Source: Rhodoferax lithotrophicus (GTDB lineage Bacteria; Pseudomonadota; Gammaproteobacteria; Burkholderiales; Burkholderiaceae_C). From it: DNA of 64,000 nucleotides. The stretch lies in assembly GCF_019973615.1 (NCBI RefSeq), contig NZ_AP024238.1:2749989-2813988 (forward strand), in the 5' to 3' direction. The position numbers were made by a program, and so were the translations under genes. This document shows positions 16,139-25,778 of this stretch, piece by piece. The notes under the pieces are model-generated. The model was given only the letters and a program-made list of their open reading frames with translations, was not told the origin of the DNA and did not search any database. Each line of letters begins with the position of its first letter. The stretch's first letter is position 1.

Positions 16139-18259
16139 TTACAGGTTCCCCGCCAGCAGGCGGCGTACCAAAGCATCCTTGAGGCTGCTGGAATCTGCTA
16201 GGCCCAGGCGCTCCAGGTAGGCCTGCGGCACCTCTTTGTTCTCCCAGAAGCTCTTGACGACCAGCGACAGCAACTGGGCTGGGTGCTCACTGGCATGTTT
16301 CAGTTTCTTGAGGGCACCCACCATGTGCAGTTCTTCCGTCGTCAGGTCAGTGCCAAAGGGAAAGTCTGGCAGCAAACCGGCCTGCGCCCAGGGTTTGAGT
16401 TTCTGCTGCAAGGCTTCGGGAAAGTTGTTTCGGTAGCGCTCTGGAATCTGGTAACTTGCGTCCAGCTTGCCATGTGCCTTGGCCTGCTTGAGCAGCTCAT
16501 TTTGAAAACGGGAATCGGCGATGGCTATCAGGCGCTTGACCACTTCCCCATCGGGCTGACCACGCAACTCGGCCACACCGTATTCGGTGATGACGATGTC
16601 ACGCAAATGGCGCGGAATGGTGACATGCCCATAGTTCCAGACAATGCTGCTGATCACCCCCGCTTTGTGGCTATGGGTGGCGCGCAGCATCATGATCAGG
16701 CGCGAATCGGGCAGCGCATGCGACATGGCCACAAAGTTGTACTGGCCACCCACGCCGCTGACCACCTGGCCGGACTCCAGCGCGTCGCTGGCGGCAGCGC
16801 CCAGCAAGGTGATGATCATGGTGGTGTTGATGAACCGGGCTTTGCGGCGTTGCGCCCGTTTGAGCTCTTCCTGACCATACAGCTGGTTGATGAAGTCGAT
16901 GCGCGTCATGTCGATCTTGGCCAGTTCATGAGCAGGCATGGTCCGCAGGTGTTCGTAAAAGTCGCGCGGCCCCAGGAAAAAACCGCCCGTCATGGTGATG
17001 CCACCCAGCAGGCGCGAGCCCAACATGTGCTGGCATACCGTCTCAAAGGCAGATTCATCTAGCAGGTTGGCGCTGCAGTGCAGATTGCCCATGACCAGTT
17101 GCCCACCTTTGAGGCTGACCTCCGGGCGCAGTACACCAAAACGCTGCAAAAACGCAAAATCTTCTGCGCCCAGCGGTGAGCGCACACGAGCGGCATCCAA
17201 CAAGGCGCGCAGCGTTTGGGAGGTGACTGTTGCGTCAGGGATGGCGCCCTTGTTCAGCAATTGCTGCAACACCGCATCGTTAAACACCTCGCGACGGATG
17301 ATGCCAGCCTCGATCAGCTTGAGAAAGCCGTTGACAAACATTTCCGAGCAACCATAGAGACCCTCGTTGAAGCGGTCCAGGTTGCGCCCCTCCAATCCAT
17401 CGGGGCAGATGGCTTCCAGGATATGCCGATATTCAACGCTGTGCCGATCCCGCAGGATGAGCGCCTGGCTGATCGCATCACCCAGCGAGCCAATACCAAT
17501 TTGCAAAGTTCCACCATCGGCCACCAGGCTGGAGGCATGCAGGCCGATGGCATAGTCCGCCACGCTCACCTTGCCATTGGGTGGGGCAAAGACGGTGTGT
17601 GTGCCCGCCGGATCGGTGACCAGCAGGTCAAAGAAATCGGGGCGGACTTCAGCCGTATTCGGCATGTAGGGCATCTGCTGGTTAACCACGCCGATGGCGG
17701 TGATCTTGTTGCCTGATGCACGGTACATCTCCATCACTTCAAGAATCACATCCGGGTTGCTTGACAGGCTCAAACTCAGCGCTTCACCGTCTTGTCGGCA
17801 TGCAACCGCCTGTGCAATGACGTTCATGCCCTGAGACACCATGTCGCGGGCAATATGGGTGTAGTTGCTGGAAATGTAGTTTTGCTGTGCCACATGATTG
17901 CCAAGGTAATCACCGGTTTTCATGAACACCTCGCTCACCTCGATGTTGGGCGGCAGGCCGGGGCCGCGCAAGTCCTTGACGTATTCCAGATCCGGGTAGT
18001 CGGCAAACACACGCTCCACCAGGGGTTTCAGAAAATGCCGCTCCAGCTCACTTTTGCCGACCGGCTTGACCAGTGAGAGCGCCGTGATGATCTTGAGCTT
18101 GCGGCTGGGGTTGGCCTTGATGCGGTGGTAGAGCGCGTTCACAAAGGTGTTGGGCTTGCCAACACCAAGCGGAATGCCAAGCACAATGTCGCCGGGGGTT
18201 GTATCCAGCACGTGGTCTACGCAGGCATCTATGGAATCAATCATCAAAGGGGTTTGCAT
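16139..18259 (-). CDS. Acetyl-CoA hydrolase/transferase family protein (long form)
   Basis: 706 residues, longer than the ~430-500-residue members of the family. The N-terminal half starts with IPLGVGKPNTFVNALYHRI and carries LQIGIGSLGDAISQAL, typical of the class I CoA-transferase fold. The C-terminal half has VVSGVGGQYNFVAMSHALP and VITEYGVAELRGQ, the conserved acetyl-CoA hydrolase/transferase C-terminal motifs. Enzymes of this group move CoA between short acyl acids such as acetate, succinate, propionate or 4-hydroxybutyrate. The long form is common in beta- and gammaproteobacteria, but its substrate is not settled. It is divergent from the Liv-type importer, so a joint role in taking up and activating an acid is possible but unproven. 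Confidence 0.85.
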   Translation of the reverse strand: MQTPLMIDSIDACVDHVLDTTPGDIVLGIPLGVGKPNTFVNALYHRIKANPSRKLKIITALSLVKPVGKSELERHFLKPLVERVFADYPDLEYVKDLRGPGLPPNIEVSEVFMKTGDYLGNHVAQQNYISSNYTHIARDMVSQGMNVIAQAVACRQDGEALSLSLSSNPDVILEVMEMYRASGNKITAIGVVNQQMPYMPNTAEVRPDFFDLLVTDPAGTHTVFAPPNGKVSVADYAIGLHASSLVADGGTLQIGIGSLGDAISQALILRDRHSVEYRHILEAICPDGLEGRNLDRFNEGLYGCSEMFVNGFLKLIEAGIIRREVFNDAVLQQLLNKGAIPDATVTSQTLRALLDAARVRSPLGAEDFAFLQRFGVLRPEVSLKGGQLVMGNLHCSANLLDESAFETVCQHMLGSRLLGGITMTGGFFLGPRDFYEHLRTMPAHELAKIDMTRIDFINQLYGQEELKRAQRRKARFINTTMIITLLGAAASDALESGQVVSGVGGQYNFVAMSHALPDSRLIMMLRATHSHKAGVISSIVWNYGHVTIPRHLRDIVITEYGVAELRGQPDGEVVKRLIAIADSRFQNELLKQAKAHGKLDASYQIPERYRNNFPEALQQKLKPWAQAGLLPDFPFGTDLTTEELHMVGALKKLKHASEHPAQLLSLVVKSFWENKEVPQAYLERLGLADSSSLKDALVRRLLAGNL

Positions 18260-18591
18260 GGTGTCTCTATCTACTTGGTTGGCATCTGATTAGCTTAGAT
18301 CAGGTTACCTCGATCATGCCAGCTTGAGATCGGGAAGGTGCTCAGAAAGTGACACTATTGGGACAAACTTGGGCCTTGACGAAGACCTGACCGCCAAATT
18401 CACCCCCTGCCATCCATTCACCGCAACACAGGCCAGCATACCGGTGCGGATGCCATTGAGCAGCTTGAAAACTCCAGCCCGGGTTATTTCAAAGTGTTAT
18501 AGCTAAGAGTCGGAAATCGCTCTTGCGCTCAGCTCGATTTGACTGCACATTAATAAGAAAGCGAACCTTCCCACCACCTTGGAGACAACCC
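18260..18591. other. Divergent intergenic region, CoA-transferase / Liv importer
   Basis: About 330 bp without a credible gene. It should contain the promoters of both flanking transcription units. No convincing operator or sigma-70 pair was picked out by eye. GGAGA (18581-18585) is the ribosome-binding site of the binding-protein gene. Confidence 0.6.
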
Positions 18592-19764
18592 ATGAACAAA
18601 AGACTATTCATTCATGCCGTAGCCCTTGCTGCAGCATCGTTGGCCGCTAGCAATTCAATAGCTCAAAACAACACCTTCAAAATTGGCCTGATTTTGCCCA
18701 TGACCGGGCAGCAGGCCAGCACCGGCCGCCAGATTGAAGCCGCCGCCAAACTTTATATGGCGCAAAACGGCGACACGGTCGCAGGCAAAAAGGTGGAATT
18801 GATCGTCAAGGACGACACCAGCATTCCCGATGTCACCAAACGCCTGGCGCAGGAGTTGATCGTGAGTGACAAGGTGAATGTACTGGCAGGTTTTGGCATT
18901 ACCCCCTCCGCATTGGCCACGGCCCCATTGGCCACCAAATCCAAAACACCCATGGTGGTCATGGCTGCGGCCACCTCCAGCATCACTCAGGCTTCACCCT
19001 ATGTGGTGCGTACCAGCTTCACACTGGCACAGGCTGCGGTGGCTATGGGGGACTGGGCTCCCAAAAACGGCATCAAGAAAGTGGTAACGCTGGTCAGCGA
19101 CTACGGTCCCGGCATTGATGCTGAAAAGTACTTCAAAGAGCGTTTTGTCTTCAACGGTGGGCAAGTGTCCGAGTCTTTGCGTGTGCCTTTGCGCGGCCCG
19201 GACTTTGCACCATTCCTGCAAAAAGTACGTGATATCAAACCCGATGCGCTGTTTGTTTTTGTGCCCTCTGGCGCAGGCGCTGCGGTCATGAAGCAGTTTC
19301 TTGAACGTGGCATGGACAAGGCTGGCATCAAGCTGATTGGCACGGGCGACATCACCGATGATGACCAACTCAATGACATGGGTGACGGCGCGCTGGGTGT
19401 GGTGACCTCACACCACTATTCAACGGCCCACCCATCTGCCGTGAACAAGAAGTTTGTTGATGCCTTTGCCAAAGCCAACCCCAGCCTGCGCCCCAACTTC
19501 ATGGCCGTAGGTGGTTATGACGGCATGCGCGTGATATACGAAGCGCTCAAAGCCACCAAAGGCCAAGGCGGTGGGGATGCCTTGCTGGCAGCCATGAAGG
19601 GCCAGATTTTTGAGAGCCCACGCGGCCCGATGTTCATCGACGCACAAACCCGTGACGTGGTGCACAACATCTACCTGCGCAAAGTTGAAAAGAAAGACGG
19701 CCAGCTCTACAACGTGGAATTTGACGTGATCAAAGACGTGAAAGACCCGGGTAAGGCCAAGTAA
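18592..19764 (+). CDS. Liv-type ABC importer, periplasmic substrate-binding protein
   Basis: 390 residues from the ATG at 18592, preceded by GGAGA. A Sec signal peptide (MNKRLF, hydrophobic core, cleavage near SIA/Q, about residue 22) leads into a type I periplasmic binding fold with the family signature KIGLILPMTGQQASTGRQ and later VTLVSDYGPGID. Proteins of this family bind branched amino acids, amides, urea or aromatic acids. It heads a five-gene importer set, although 268 bp separate it from the first permease gene. The ligand is unknown; the aromatic-catabolism genes nearby make an aromatic acid possible, as for other Comamonadaceae binding proteins. Confidence 0.92.
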   Translation: MNKRLFIHAVALAAASLAASNSIAQNNTFKIGLILPMTGQQASTGRQIEAAAKLYMAQNGDTVAGKKVELIVKDDTSIPDVTKRLAQELIVSDKVNVLAGFGITPSALATAPLATKSKTPMVVMAAATSSITQASPYVVRTSFTLAQAAVAMGDWAPKNGIKKVVTLVSDYGPGIDAEKYFKERFVFNGGQVSESLRVPLRGPDFAPFLQKVRDIKPDALFVFVPSGAGAAVMKQFLERGMDKAGIKLIGTGDITDDDQLNDMGDGALGVVTSHHYSTAHPSAVNKKFVDAFAKANPSLRPNFMAVGGYDGMRVIYEALKATKGQGGGDALLAAMKGQIFESPRGPMFIDAQTRDVVHNIYLRKVEKKDGQLYNVEFDVIKDVKDPGKAK

Positions 19765-20032
19765 GCGACACAGAAGTCTGGTCACCCTTGTTGCAAGACC
19801 TTTCTTGGATGGGGTGATTGGACGCAGCGACTGTTGCAGTTGGGGGCGGCGACTGGGCAATACGCATGCGGTTTCGAGGTGAAATCACGCGGGAGCCGTT
19901 GCGGGTGAATGCAAGTTTGCCTCCGCGCCCTTCACCCCGAAGCCCGTTCGTATTACCCAATCACAGCCTCCAACCGATACGCTTGCCGTTTATTGTTACG
20001 TTGTTTTTTTATATTCACTCACGCAACCTCTC

Positions 20033-20905
20033 ATGCTGACTATCCTCTTTGATGGCATCGCCTACGGCATGCTGTTGTTCATTCTGGCTGTAGGGCTGGC
20101 CGTGACCATGGGCTTGATGAACTTCATCAACCTGGCACACGGTGCCTTTGCCATGGTGGGTGGCTACATCACCGTGCTGCTGATGCAGCAATTTGACGTG
20201 CCGTTTTTGTTGTGCCTGCCGCTGGCCTTTCTGGGTTCGGCGCTGTTGGGCGCGGTGCTGGAGCGCACGCTCTACCGCCCGCTGTACCACAAACCCCACC
20301 TGGACCAGGTGCTGTTTTCCATTGGCCTGACCTTCATGGCGGTAGCCAGTGCCGATTACTTCATTGGCTCTGGTCAGCAAATCGTCCAGTTGCCTGAATG
20401 GCTCAAGGGACGCACTGAGTTGGGTGATGGGGCCTGGATGCTGGGCATGGGGCATTACCGGCTGTTCATCATTGCCGTGTGTGCGGCACTCACCGTGGCG
20501 CTGCAATACGTACTGACCAAAACCCGATTCGGCAGCCGCCTGCGTGCCTCGGTAGACGACCAGCGCGTGGCTGCCGGCATGGGCATCAACGTCAACGTGG
20601 TGTTTTTGACCACCTTTGCCGTGGGCTCCGGTCTGGCTGGGCTGGGAGGAGCACTGGGTGCAGAAGTGCTGGGGCTGGACCCGAGCTTTCCGCTGAAATT
20701 CATGATTTACTTTTTGATCGTGGTCGCCGTGGGCGGCACCTCCAGCATCACCGGCCCGCTGCTGGCCGCACTGTTGCTGGGCGTTGCCGACGTGGCAGGC
20801 AAGTACTACATCCCCAAACTGGGCGGCTTCATTGTGTACAGCCTGATGATTGCCATTTTGATCTGGCGACCACAAGGCCTGTTTGTGCGCAAAGGGGGTA
20901 AATAA
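20033..20905 (+). CDS. Liv-type ABC importer permease (LivH-like)
   Basis: 290 residues, strongly hydrophobic with about eight membrane segments. It carries the LivH hallmark near the N-terminus (GLMNFINLAHGAFAMVGGY) and the cytoplasmic EAA-like loop around RASVDDQRVAAGMGIN. It forms the membrane channel with the LivM-like protein, whose ATG overlaps its stop (TAATG). The 268-bp gap to the binding-protein gene contains no gene and no clear terminator, so one transcript is likely. Confidence 0.92.
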   Translation: MLTILFDGIAYGMLLFILAVGLAVTMGLMNFINLAHGAFAMVGGYITVLLMQQFDVPFLLCLPLAFLGSALLGAVLERTLYRPLYHKPHLDQVLFSIGLTFMAVASADYFIGSGQQIVQLPEWLKGRTELGDGAWMLGMGHYRLFIIAVCAALTVALQYVLTKTRFGSRLRASVDDQRVAAGMGINVNVVFLTTFAVGSGLAGLGGALGAEVLGLDPSFPLKFMIYFLIVVAVGGTSSITGPLLAALLLGVADVAGKYYIPKLGGFIVYSLMIAILIWRPQGLFVRKGGK

Positions 20906-21882
20906 TGAGCAATACACAAAACCTGCTGCGCCAGACCGGCCGCTGGAAGCGTTGGGAAATCCCGCTGTGGCTACTGGCACTGGTTCTACCCCTGGTGTTA
21001 CCGGAGCATGCGCTGATCATCAACGAAATCGCCATCGTGGCGCTGTTTGCCCTGTCGCTGGATTTGATTTTGGGCTTTACTGGCATCGTCTCGCTGGGTC
21101 ATGCCGCTTTTTTTGGCATGGGAGCCTATTCGGCGGCCCTGTTTGCCAAACTGGTCATGCCTGATCCGCTGGTTGGCTTGGCCGTTGGGATTGCCAGCGC
21201 CACCGTGCTGGGTGCGCTGTGCAGCGCCACCATTTTGCGCGGCACCGATCTGACCCGACTGATGGTCACGCTCGGCGTGGCCCTGATTCTGGGGGAGCTG
21301 GCCAACAAGATGGACTGGTTGACCGGTGGTGCCGATGGCCTGCAAGGTGTGATGATGGGCCCCTTGCTGGGCCAGTTTGAGTTTGACCTCTATGGCCGCG
21401 TGGCAGCCTGGTACTCCTTGGCTGTGTTGCTGGTGATGTTTGTACTGACACGGCGTTTGGTGAACTCACCATTTGGTGCCACGCTCAAAGCGGTTCGTGA
21501 CAACCGGCTGCGTGCCATGGCGATTGGTATTGCCGTCAACAGCCGCCTGGTTCTGGTTTACACGGTGGCGGCCGCCCTGGCCGGAGCTGCCGGGGCTTTG
21601 CTGGCGCAGACCACCGGTTTTGCGTCGCTGGATTTGTTCGAGTTTCACCGCTCTGCCGATGTGATGTTGATCCTGGTCGTGGGTGGTGTCGGCTGGCTGT
21701 ATGGCGGCATCACGGGTGCCATTGTGTTCAAACTGATGCAGGATGCCATCTCCAGCATCACGCCGCAGTACTGGACTTTTTGGATTGGTCTGTTCCTGGT
21801 GGTGCTGGTGCTGGTGGGGCGTGAACGCCTGTTCCGCCCCTGGACCTGGCTCGGTAAACGCAAAACAGGAGGTGCAGCATGA
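20905..21882 (+). CDS. Liv-type ABC importer permease (LivM-like)
   Basis: 325 residues with roughly nine membrane segments. It has the LivM signature LDLILGFTGIVSLGHAAFFGMGAY near residue 50 and the ATPase-contact loop AVRDNRLRAMAIGI near residue 200. It pairs with the LivH-like permease. The start shares bases with the upstream stop, and the stop overlaps the LivG-like start by 4 bp, which indicates translational coupling. AAGGGGG upstream acts as the ribosome-binding site. Confidence 0.92.
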   Translation: MSNTQNLLRQTGRWKRWEIPLWLLALVLPLVLPEHALIINEIAIVALFALSLDLILGFTGIVSLGHAAFFGMGAYSAALFAKLVMPDPLVGLAVGIASATVLGALCSATILRGTDLTRLMVTLGVALILGELANKMDWLTGGADGLQGVMMGPLLGQFEFDLYGRVAAWYSLAVLLVMFVLTRRLVNSPFGATLKAVRDNRLRAMAIGIAVNSRLVLVYTVAAALAGAAGALLAQTTGFASLDLFEFHRSADVMLILVVGGVGWLYGGITGAIVFKLMQDAISSITPQYWTFWIGLFLVVLVLVGRERLFRPWTWLGKRKTGGAA

Positions 21883-22685
21883 GTAACACCGTACTGTCAG
21901 CCCAAGGCCTGGTGATGAAGTTTGGCGGTATTACCGCCACCAACAATGTCACGCTGGATTTAAAAAAAGGTGCCCGCCACGCCTTGATCGGCCCCAATGG
22001 CGCAGGCAAAACCACACTGATCAATTTACTCACTGGTGTGTTGCAACCCACCTCGGGCAAGATCACCCTGGAGGGACAAGACATCACCAACCTGGCCCCC
22101 TACCAACGGGTGCGCCGTGGCATGGTGCGTACATTCCAGATCAACCAGCTGTTTGACACCCTGACCCCGCTTGAAACCCTGGCCATGGTCGTGTCGCAAC
22201 AGCAAGGGCTGGGTGGCAAATGGTGGCAGGCGCTGGGCTCGCAAAAGCGGGTCACCGAGCGCTGTGAACAGTTGCTGGAGCAGTTTCATTTGACAATGGT
22301 GATGGCACAGGAAACCCGTGTACTGGCCTACGGCAAACGCCGCCTGCTGGAGATTGCCATTGCCCTGGCTTGCGAGCCTCGTGTACTGCTGCTGGATGAG
22401 CCCGTTGCCGGTGTACCCGCAGGTGAACGTGAAGAGCTGCTGCAAACTGTGGCGGCATTACCTGCCGACGTGTCCATTTTGCTGATCGAACACGACATGG
22501 ATCTGGTGTTCAGTTTTGCCAACCGCATGACCGTCCTGGTCAACGGTACGGTGCTGACCGAGGGTGACCCGGACCAGATTGCCAACGATCCACAAGTCAA
22601 GGCGGTGTACCTGGGCCATGGAGATGAAATCAACGAAGGCATTGATGCCATGAACGCAGGTGCAGGAGGCGTACGCCATGAGTGA
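21879..22685 (+). CDS. Liv-type ABC importer ATPase (LivG-like)
   Basis: 268 residues with Walker A GPNGAGKTTL, the LivG-type insert around RRGMVRTFQINQLF, Walker B LLLDEPVAGV and H-loop LIEHDMDLVF. The signature motif is modified: the region around LAYGKRRLLEIAIAL lacks the usual LSGGQ, as in many LivG proteins. It has an acidic tail after the ATPase core. It overlaps both neighbouring genes (4 bp upstream, 8 bp downstream). Confidence 0.9.
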   Translation: MSNTVLSAQGLVMKFGGITATNNVTLDLKKGARHALIGPNGAGKTTLINLLTGVLQPTSGKITLEGQDITNLAPYQRVRRGMVRTFQINQLFDTLTPLETLAMVVSQQQGLGGKWWQALGSQKRVTERCEQLLEQFHLTMVMAQETRVLAYGKRRLLEIAIALACEPRVLLLDEPVAGVPAGEREELLQTVAALPADVSILLIEHDMDLVFSFANRMTVLVNGTVLTEGDPDQIANDPQVKAVYLGHGDEINEGIDAMNAGAGGVRHE

Positions 22686-23415
22686 GCTGCTCAAAGTCGA
22701 CAATTTAAGTGCCGGTTATGGCGAAGCCGTGGTTTTGCACAGTGTGTCGCTGTCTATCAATGAGGGCCAAACGCTGGCGCTGCTGGGGCGCAACGGCACC
22801 GGCAAAACCACACTGATCAACACCCTGGCCGGGGCCACGCGCCAACACGGCGGCAGCATCAGCCTGGGTGCTGGCACCACAGCGGTGACGCTGCACAAGC
22901 TGCCCTCCCACGAACGCGCCGCAGCCGGTATTGGCTGGGTGCCGCAAGAGCGCAACATTTTCAAGTCCCTCACGGTGCACGAAAACCTCACGGCCGTGGC
23001 ACGCCCGGCCCGTGCTGGCCGGGCCTCGCGCCCCTGGACACCCGAGCGTGTGTACGAGCTGTTTCCCCGACTGGCCGAGCGCAAGAGCAACCTGGGGACA
23101 CAACTCTCAGGTGGCGAGCAGCAGATGCTGGCGCTGGGTCGCGCGCTGGTACTCAACCCGACGCTGCTGCTGCTGGACGAACCCTGCGAAGGCCTGGCAC
23201 CCATCATTGTGCAGGAGCTGCTGCGCGCCATTCGGCGCATCACCCGTGACGAAGGCCTGTCAGCCATCATCGTGGAGCAACACCCGCAGGCGATTCTGGC
23301 CATCTCGGACACCGCCGCCGTGCTGGATCGTGGCACCGTGGTGTACACCGGCACTGCCCGCAGCCTGCAGGAGCAACCTGTCTTGCTGGACAAGCTGCTG
23401 GGTGTGGCCCGCTGA
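22678..23415 (+). CDS. Liv-type ABC importer ATPase (LivF-like)
   Basis: 245 residues from the ATG at 22678, which has AGGAGG 9 bp upstream; an in-frame ATG at 22660 is less likely. It shows Walker A GRNGTGKTTLI, the LivF-type motif WVPQERNIF, an intact signature LSGGEQQML, Walker B LLLDEPCEGLAP and H-loop VEQHPQAIL. It pairs with the LivG-like ATPase. It is the last gene of the importer operon and is followed by a dispersed hairpin repeat. Confidence 0.92.
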   Translation: MSELLKVDNLSAGYGEAVVLHSVSLSINEGQTLALLGRNGTGKTTLINTLAGATRQHGGSISLGAGTTAVTLHKLPSHERAAAGIGWVPQERNIFKSLTVHENLTAVARPARAGRASRPWTPERVYELFPRLAERKSNLGTQLSGGEQQMLALGRALVLNPTLLLLDEPCEGLAPIIVQELLRAIRRITRDEGLSAIIVEQHPQAILAISDTAAVLDRGTVVYTGTARSLQEQPVLLDKLLGVAR

Positions 23416-23419
23416 GCTT

Positions 23420-23472
23420 AATTGCTATTTAAATAATAGCTACTTGCGCATATTCCACGTGCTCTACAGGCA
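23420..23472 (+). repeat. Dispersed two-hairpin intergenic repeat
   Basis: GCTATT/AATAGC forms the first hairpin, followed by TACTTGCGCATATTCC and GTGCTCTACAGGC. It sits 5 bp after the LivF-like stop. Confidence 0.8.
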
Positions 23473-23520
23473 TGAATATGCTTAAAAAATGACCTTTAAC
23501 CTTCACCCAAAGACCCGACC

Positions 23521-24105
23521 ATGGAACCCTCCAGCATTCACATCATTCGCGACGAACACACTGCCCTGGCGGCCATGCTGCGCTCACTGGGCATGATGGT
23601 GGATCGTGGGCCGGGCGCACATCCACAAAACTTCTTCGACGTATTACGCTCCATGCTGTTTTACATCGACGAGTTTCCTGAGCGCCTGCACCACCCCAAA
23701 GAAACCGAGCTGCTGTTCCCCAAAGTGGCCGAACGGGTGCCCGAGACGGCAGCGTTGATCGCCCAGCTGGACAAGGAACACGAACTGGGTGAGTCCAATG
23801 TACGCAAGCTGCAGCACTTGCTGTTGGCCTGGGAGTTGCTGGGTGAATCACGCCGTGAGCCCTTTGCGGTAGCCGCCAAGCGCTACCTTGGCTTTTACCT
23901 GGAACACATGCGACTTGAAGAAAACGTGATCCTGCCCGCCGCCCTGAAAGTGCTGAGTGTTGAGGACTGGAAGGAGATCGATGCCGCATTCGAGACCAAT
24001 TGCGACCCCCTCACCGGCAAATACCCGCTGGATCCAGTGTTCGAGCAATTGTTCACCCGTATCGTGAACCATGCTCCGGCACCCATCGGTCTGGGCGAGG
24101 ACTGA
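23521..24105 (+). CDS. Hemerythrin-like HHE domain protein
   Basis: 194 residues, predicted as a four-helix bundle. His and Glu positions expected for a di-iron site are visible in IRDEHTALAAM (about residue 11), RLHHPKETELLFP (about 60), LDKEHELGE (about 85) and YLEHMRLEENVILPAA (about 125). HHE proteins bind oxygen or help repair iron centres after NO or oxidative stress; which applies here is unknown. It is monocistronic. Its 3' end overlaps the convergent AraC-type gene by about 50 bp, so antisense interference between the two is possible. Confidence 0.88.
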   Translation: MEPSSIHIIRDEHTALAAMLRSLGMMVDRGPGAHPQNFFDVLRSMLFYIDEFPERLHHPKETELLFPKVAERVPETAALIAQLDKEHELGESNVRKLQHLLLAWELLGESRREPFAVAAKRYLGFYLEHMRLEENVILPAALKVLSVEDWKEIDAAFETNCDPLTGKYPLDPVFEQLFTRIVNHAPAPIGLGED

Positions 24106-24940
24106 TCACCCGGCCTGGCATGGGCTCAGCCCGGTGCGGTGCATAGCTGCCCGGTGTCATGGCGTGTCGAAGTTTGAACGCGCGCTGCATGTGGGCCTGA
24201 TCGGCAAAACCCATGGCGTGTGCGGCCTCGGCCAGCGAAGCACCACCGGCAATCAAGCGCCGGGCACCATTCACACGCAGGTTCTGTAGAAACTGCGCCG
24301 GGGCCACGCCCATTGCCCCCTTAAAACGGCGCGTGAATTGCGAGGGACTCATGCCGCAGTTTTGTGCAAGCTCTCCCACACTCACCCCCATGTCCAGGCC
24401 ACCATGCAGGCGTTGCAAGGCGGGCTCCAAAAACAACGGGTATGGCGGCTGGTCACACGGGGCACCAGGCAAAAGAAGGGGGGCCAGCCATTGGACAAGT
24501 TGCTGGATCTGCTGCGTGGCAGCCGCATCGCTGCCCAAGGGTTGGCAAAGTTGATCCACCCACTCGGAAGTAGCGGTGTCATTGAGGGTACGTGAGGCAA
24601 AGTGCAGCGCCGTGACGGGTTCCAAACGGCTTTGCTGCGCAGCGATCCGGTCGTGTAACCAGTTTGCCTCCACAAAGAGCATGCGATAAGACCAAACTTG
24701 CCGTTGTTGGGGGTTGCAGGCATGGATGACATCGGGCTCAATCAACACCACAGAACCCCGTTGAACCTTCTGCGGGCCGCTGGGATGATGGAACATGGCC
24801 TCACCGTCATCCACGATGCCTATGGAATATTCGGCATGTGTGTGCATGCGGTAGCAGTCGGCTGAACGCGCACTTACCCGCAACTCGGCCCAGGGAGTGG
24901 CCGGGTGGCGGTGTACGTGATGAGTGCCAGGCAGGTGCAT
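24053..24940 (-). CDS. AraC-family transcriptional regulator
   Basis: 295 residues. The N-terminal half is a cupin-type sensing domain (YRMHTHAEYSIGIVDDGE and GSVVLIEPDVIHACNP). The C-terminal ~100 residues hold two helix-turn-helix motifs, ending with the AraC hallmark AAHAMGFADQAHMQRAFK. The gene begins 7 bp after the LysE-type exporter stop on the same strand. That arrangement suggests it controls the exporter in response to the exported amino acid. No ribosome-binding site is visible, so translational coupling is likely. The gene ends inside the convergent hemerythrin-like gene. Confidence 0.88.
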   Translation of the reverse strand: MHLPGTHHVHRHPATPWAELRVSARSADCYRMHTHAEYSIGIVDDGEAMFHHPSGPQKVQRGSVVLIEPDVIHACNPQQRQVWSYRMLFVEANWLHDRIAAQQSRLEPVTALHFASRTLNDTATSEWVDQLCQPLGSDAAATQQIQQLVQWLAPLLLPGAPCDQPPYPLFLEPALQRLHGGLDMGVSVGELAQNCGMSPSQFTRRFKGAMGVAPAQFLQNLRVNGARRLIAGGASLAEAAHAMGFADQAHMQRAFKLRHAMTPGSYAPHRAEPMPGRVISPRPDRWVPEHGSRYG

Positions 24941-24947
24941 AGGAGGT

Positions 24948-25568
24948 TCAGGGCGAGATGGCGGGAATCATACCGACGACCGTCAGTGCGAGTGTGCCAG
25001 CCAATGCCAGGTTGAGGTGGCGCTGGCGGACAGGTGATTCGAGCCAACGCGCCAATGCACTGCCCATGATGGCCCAGGTGCCAACCCCGATCAGGCAGGC
25101 CAGCAAGGAGACACCACCAAAAAGCCACAGATAGGCTCCTACATCCGCTTGCGGCAAAACGAACAGACCAACTCCCGAGAGCGCAACCAGCCAGGCTTTC
25201 GGATTAAGCGCCTGTATCAAAATACCACTGCCAAAGGCCTGCCAGCGGTGTGTCGGTGAATCGCCTGGTACGGGTTGAAGTGCCGATGTAGGCGCGCTGG
25301 CCATTTTCCAGGCCAGGAACAGCAGATACAAGCAGCCCAGCCACTGCGTGGCACTGACCAGCATGGGATGGCCAATAAGCACATGCTGGGCACTTGTGCC
25401 CATCAGCATGACAACCCAAGCGTAGCTCACACTGGCCCCCAGTACAAAGGCCAGGGGTTGCCCGGCCTCTTTGGTGGACCCATGACTCAAGGCCAGCACG
25501 TTGACCGGCCCCGGTGTGATGGCCCCCACCAGGGCAAATGTACTCATGGCGAGTAAAGAAGAAATCAA
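24948..25568 (-). CDS. LysE-family amino-acid exporter
   Basis: 206 residues if translation starts at the TTG at 25568, which has a perfect AGGAGG 6 bp upstream (25575-25580). An ATG 21 bp further in (25547) is possible but has no such site. The N-terminus (FALVGAITPGPVNVLALS) matches the LysE/RhtB signature, and six hydrophobic segments follow. Such proteins export basic or small amino acids. It is the first gene of a two-gene operon with the AraC-type regulator. Confidence 0.88.
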   Translation of the reverse strand: MISSLLAMSTFALVGAITPGPVNVLALSHGSTKEAGQPLAFVLGASVSYAWVVMLMGTSAQHVLIGHPMLVSATQWLGCLYLLFLAWKMASAPTSALQPVPGDSPTHRWQAFGSGILIQALNPKAWLVALSGVGLFVLPQADVGAYLWLFGGVSLLACLIGVGTWAIMGSALARWLESPVRQRHLNLALAGTLALTVVGMIPAISP

Positions 25569-25778
25569 ACGGTGCCTCCTGTTCAGACTGCATAGATAAA
25601 ACGCAAGTCTGACAGGCCAGCGCCGGTTTGTATTGAACGGAATTGCGCGGTGACTGGGCTCAGCACGAGCCAAGCGCCGCATCATTCACCCAGACTTCAC
25701 CTTGTGCGCACAGCGCCATCACACCCACATCACACAGCCTGCGGACACTGCCAGCTTATTCAACAACAAGGAGCTGAC

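Noticed and set aside
16283..17062. Plus-strand open frame opposite the CoA-transferase gene
   Set aside because: A shadow frame of the conserved minus-strand gene with no start context or motifs.
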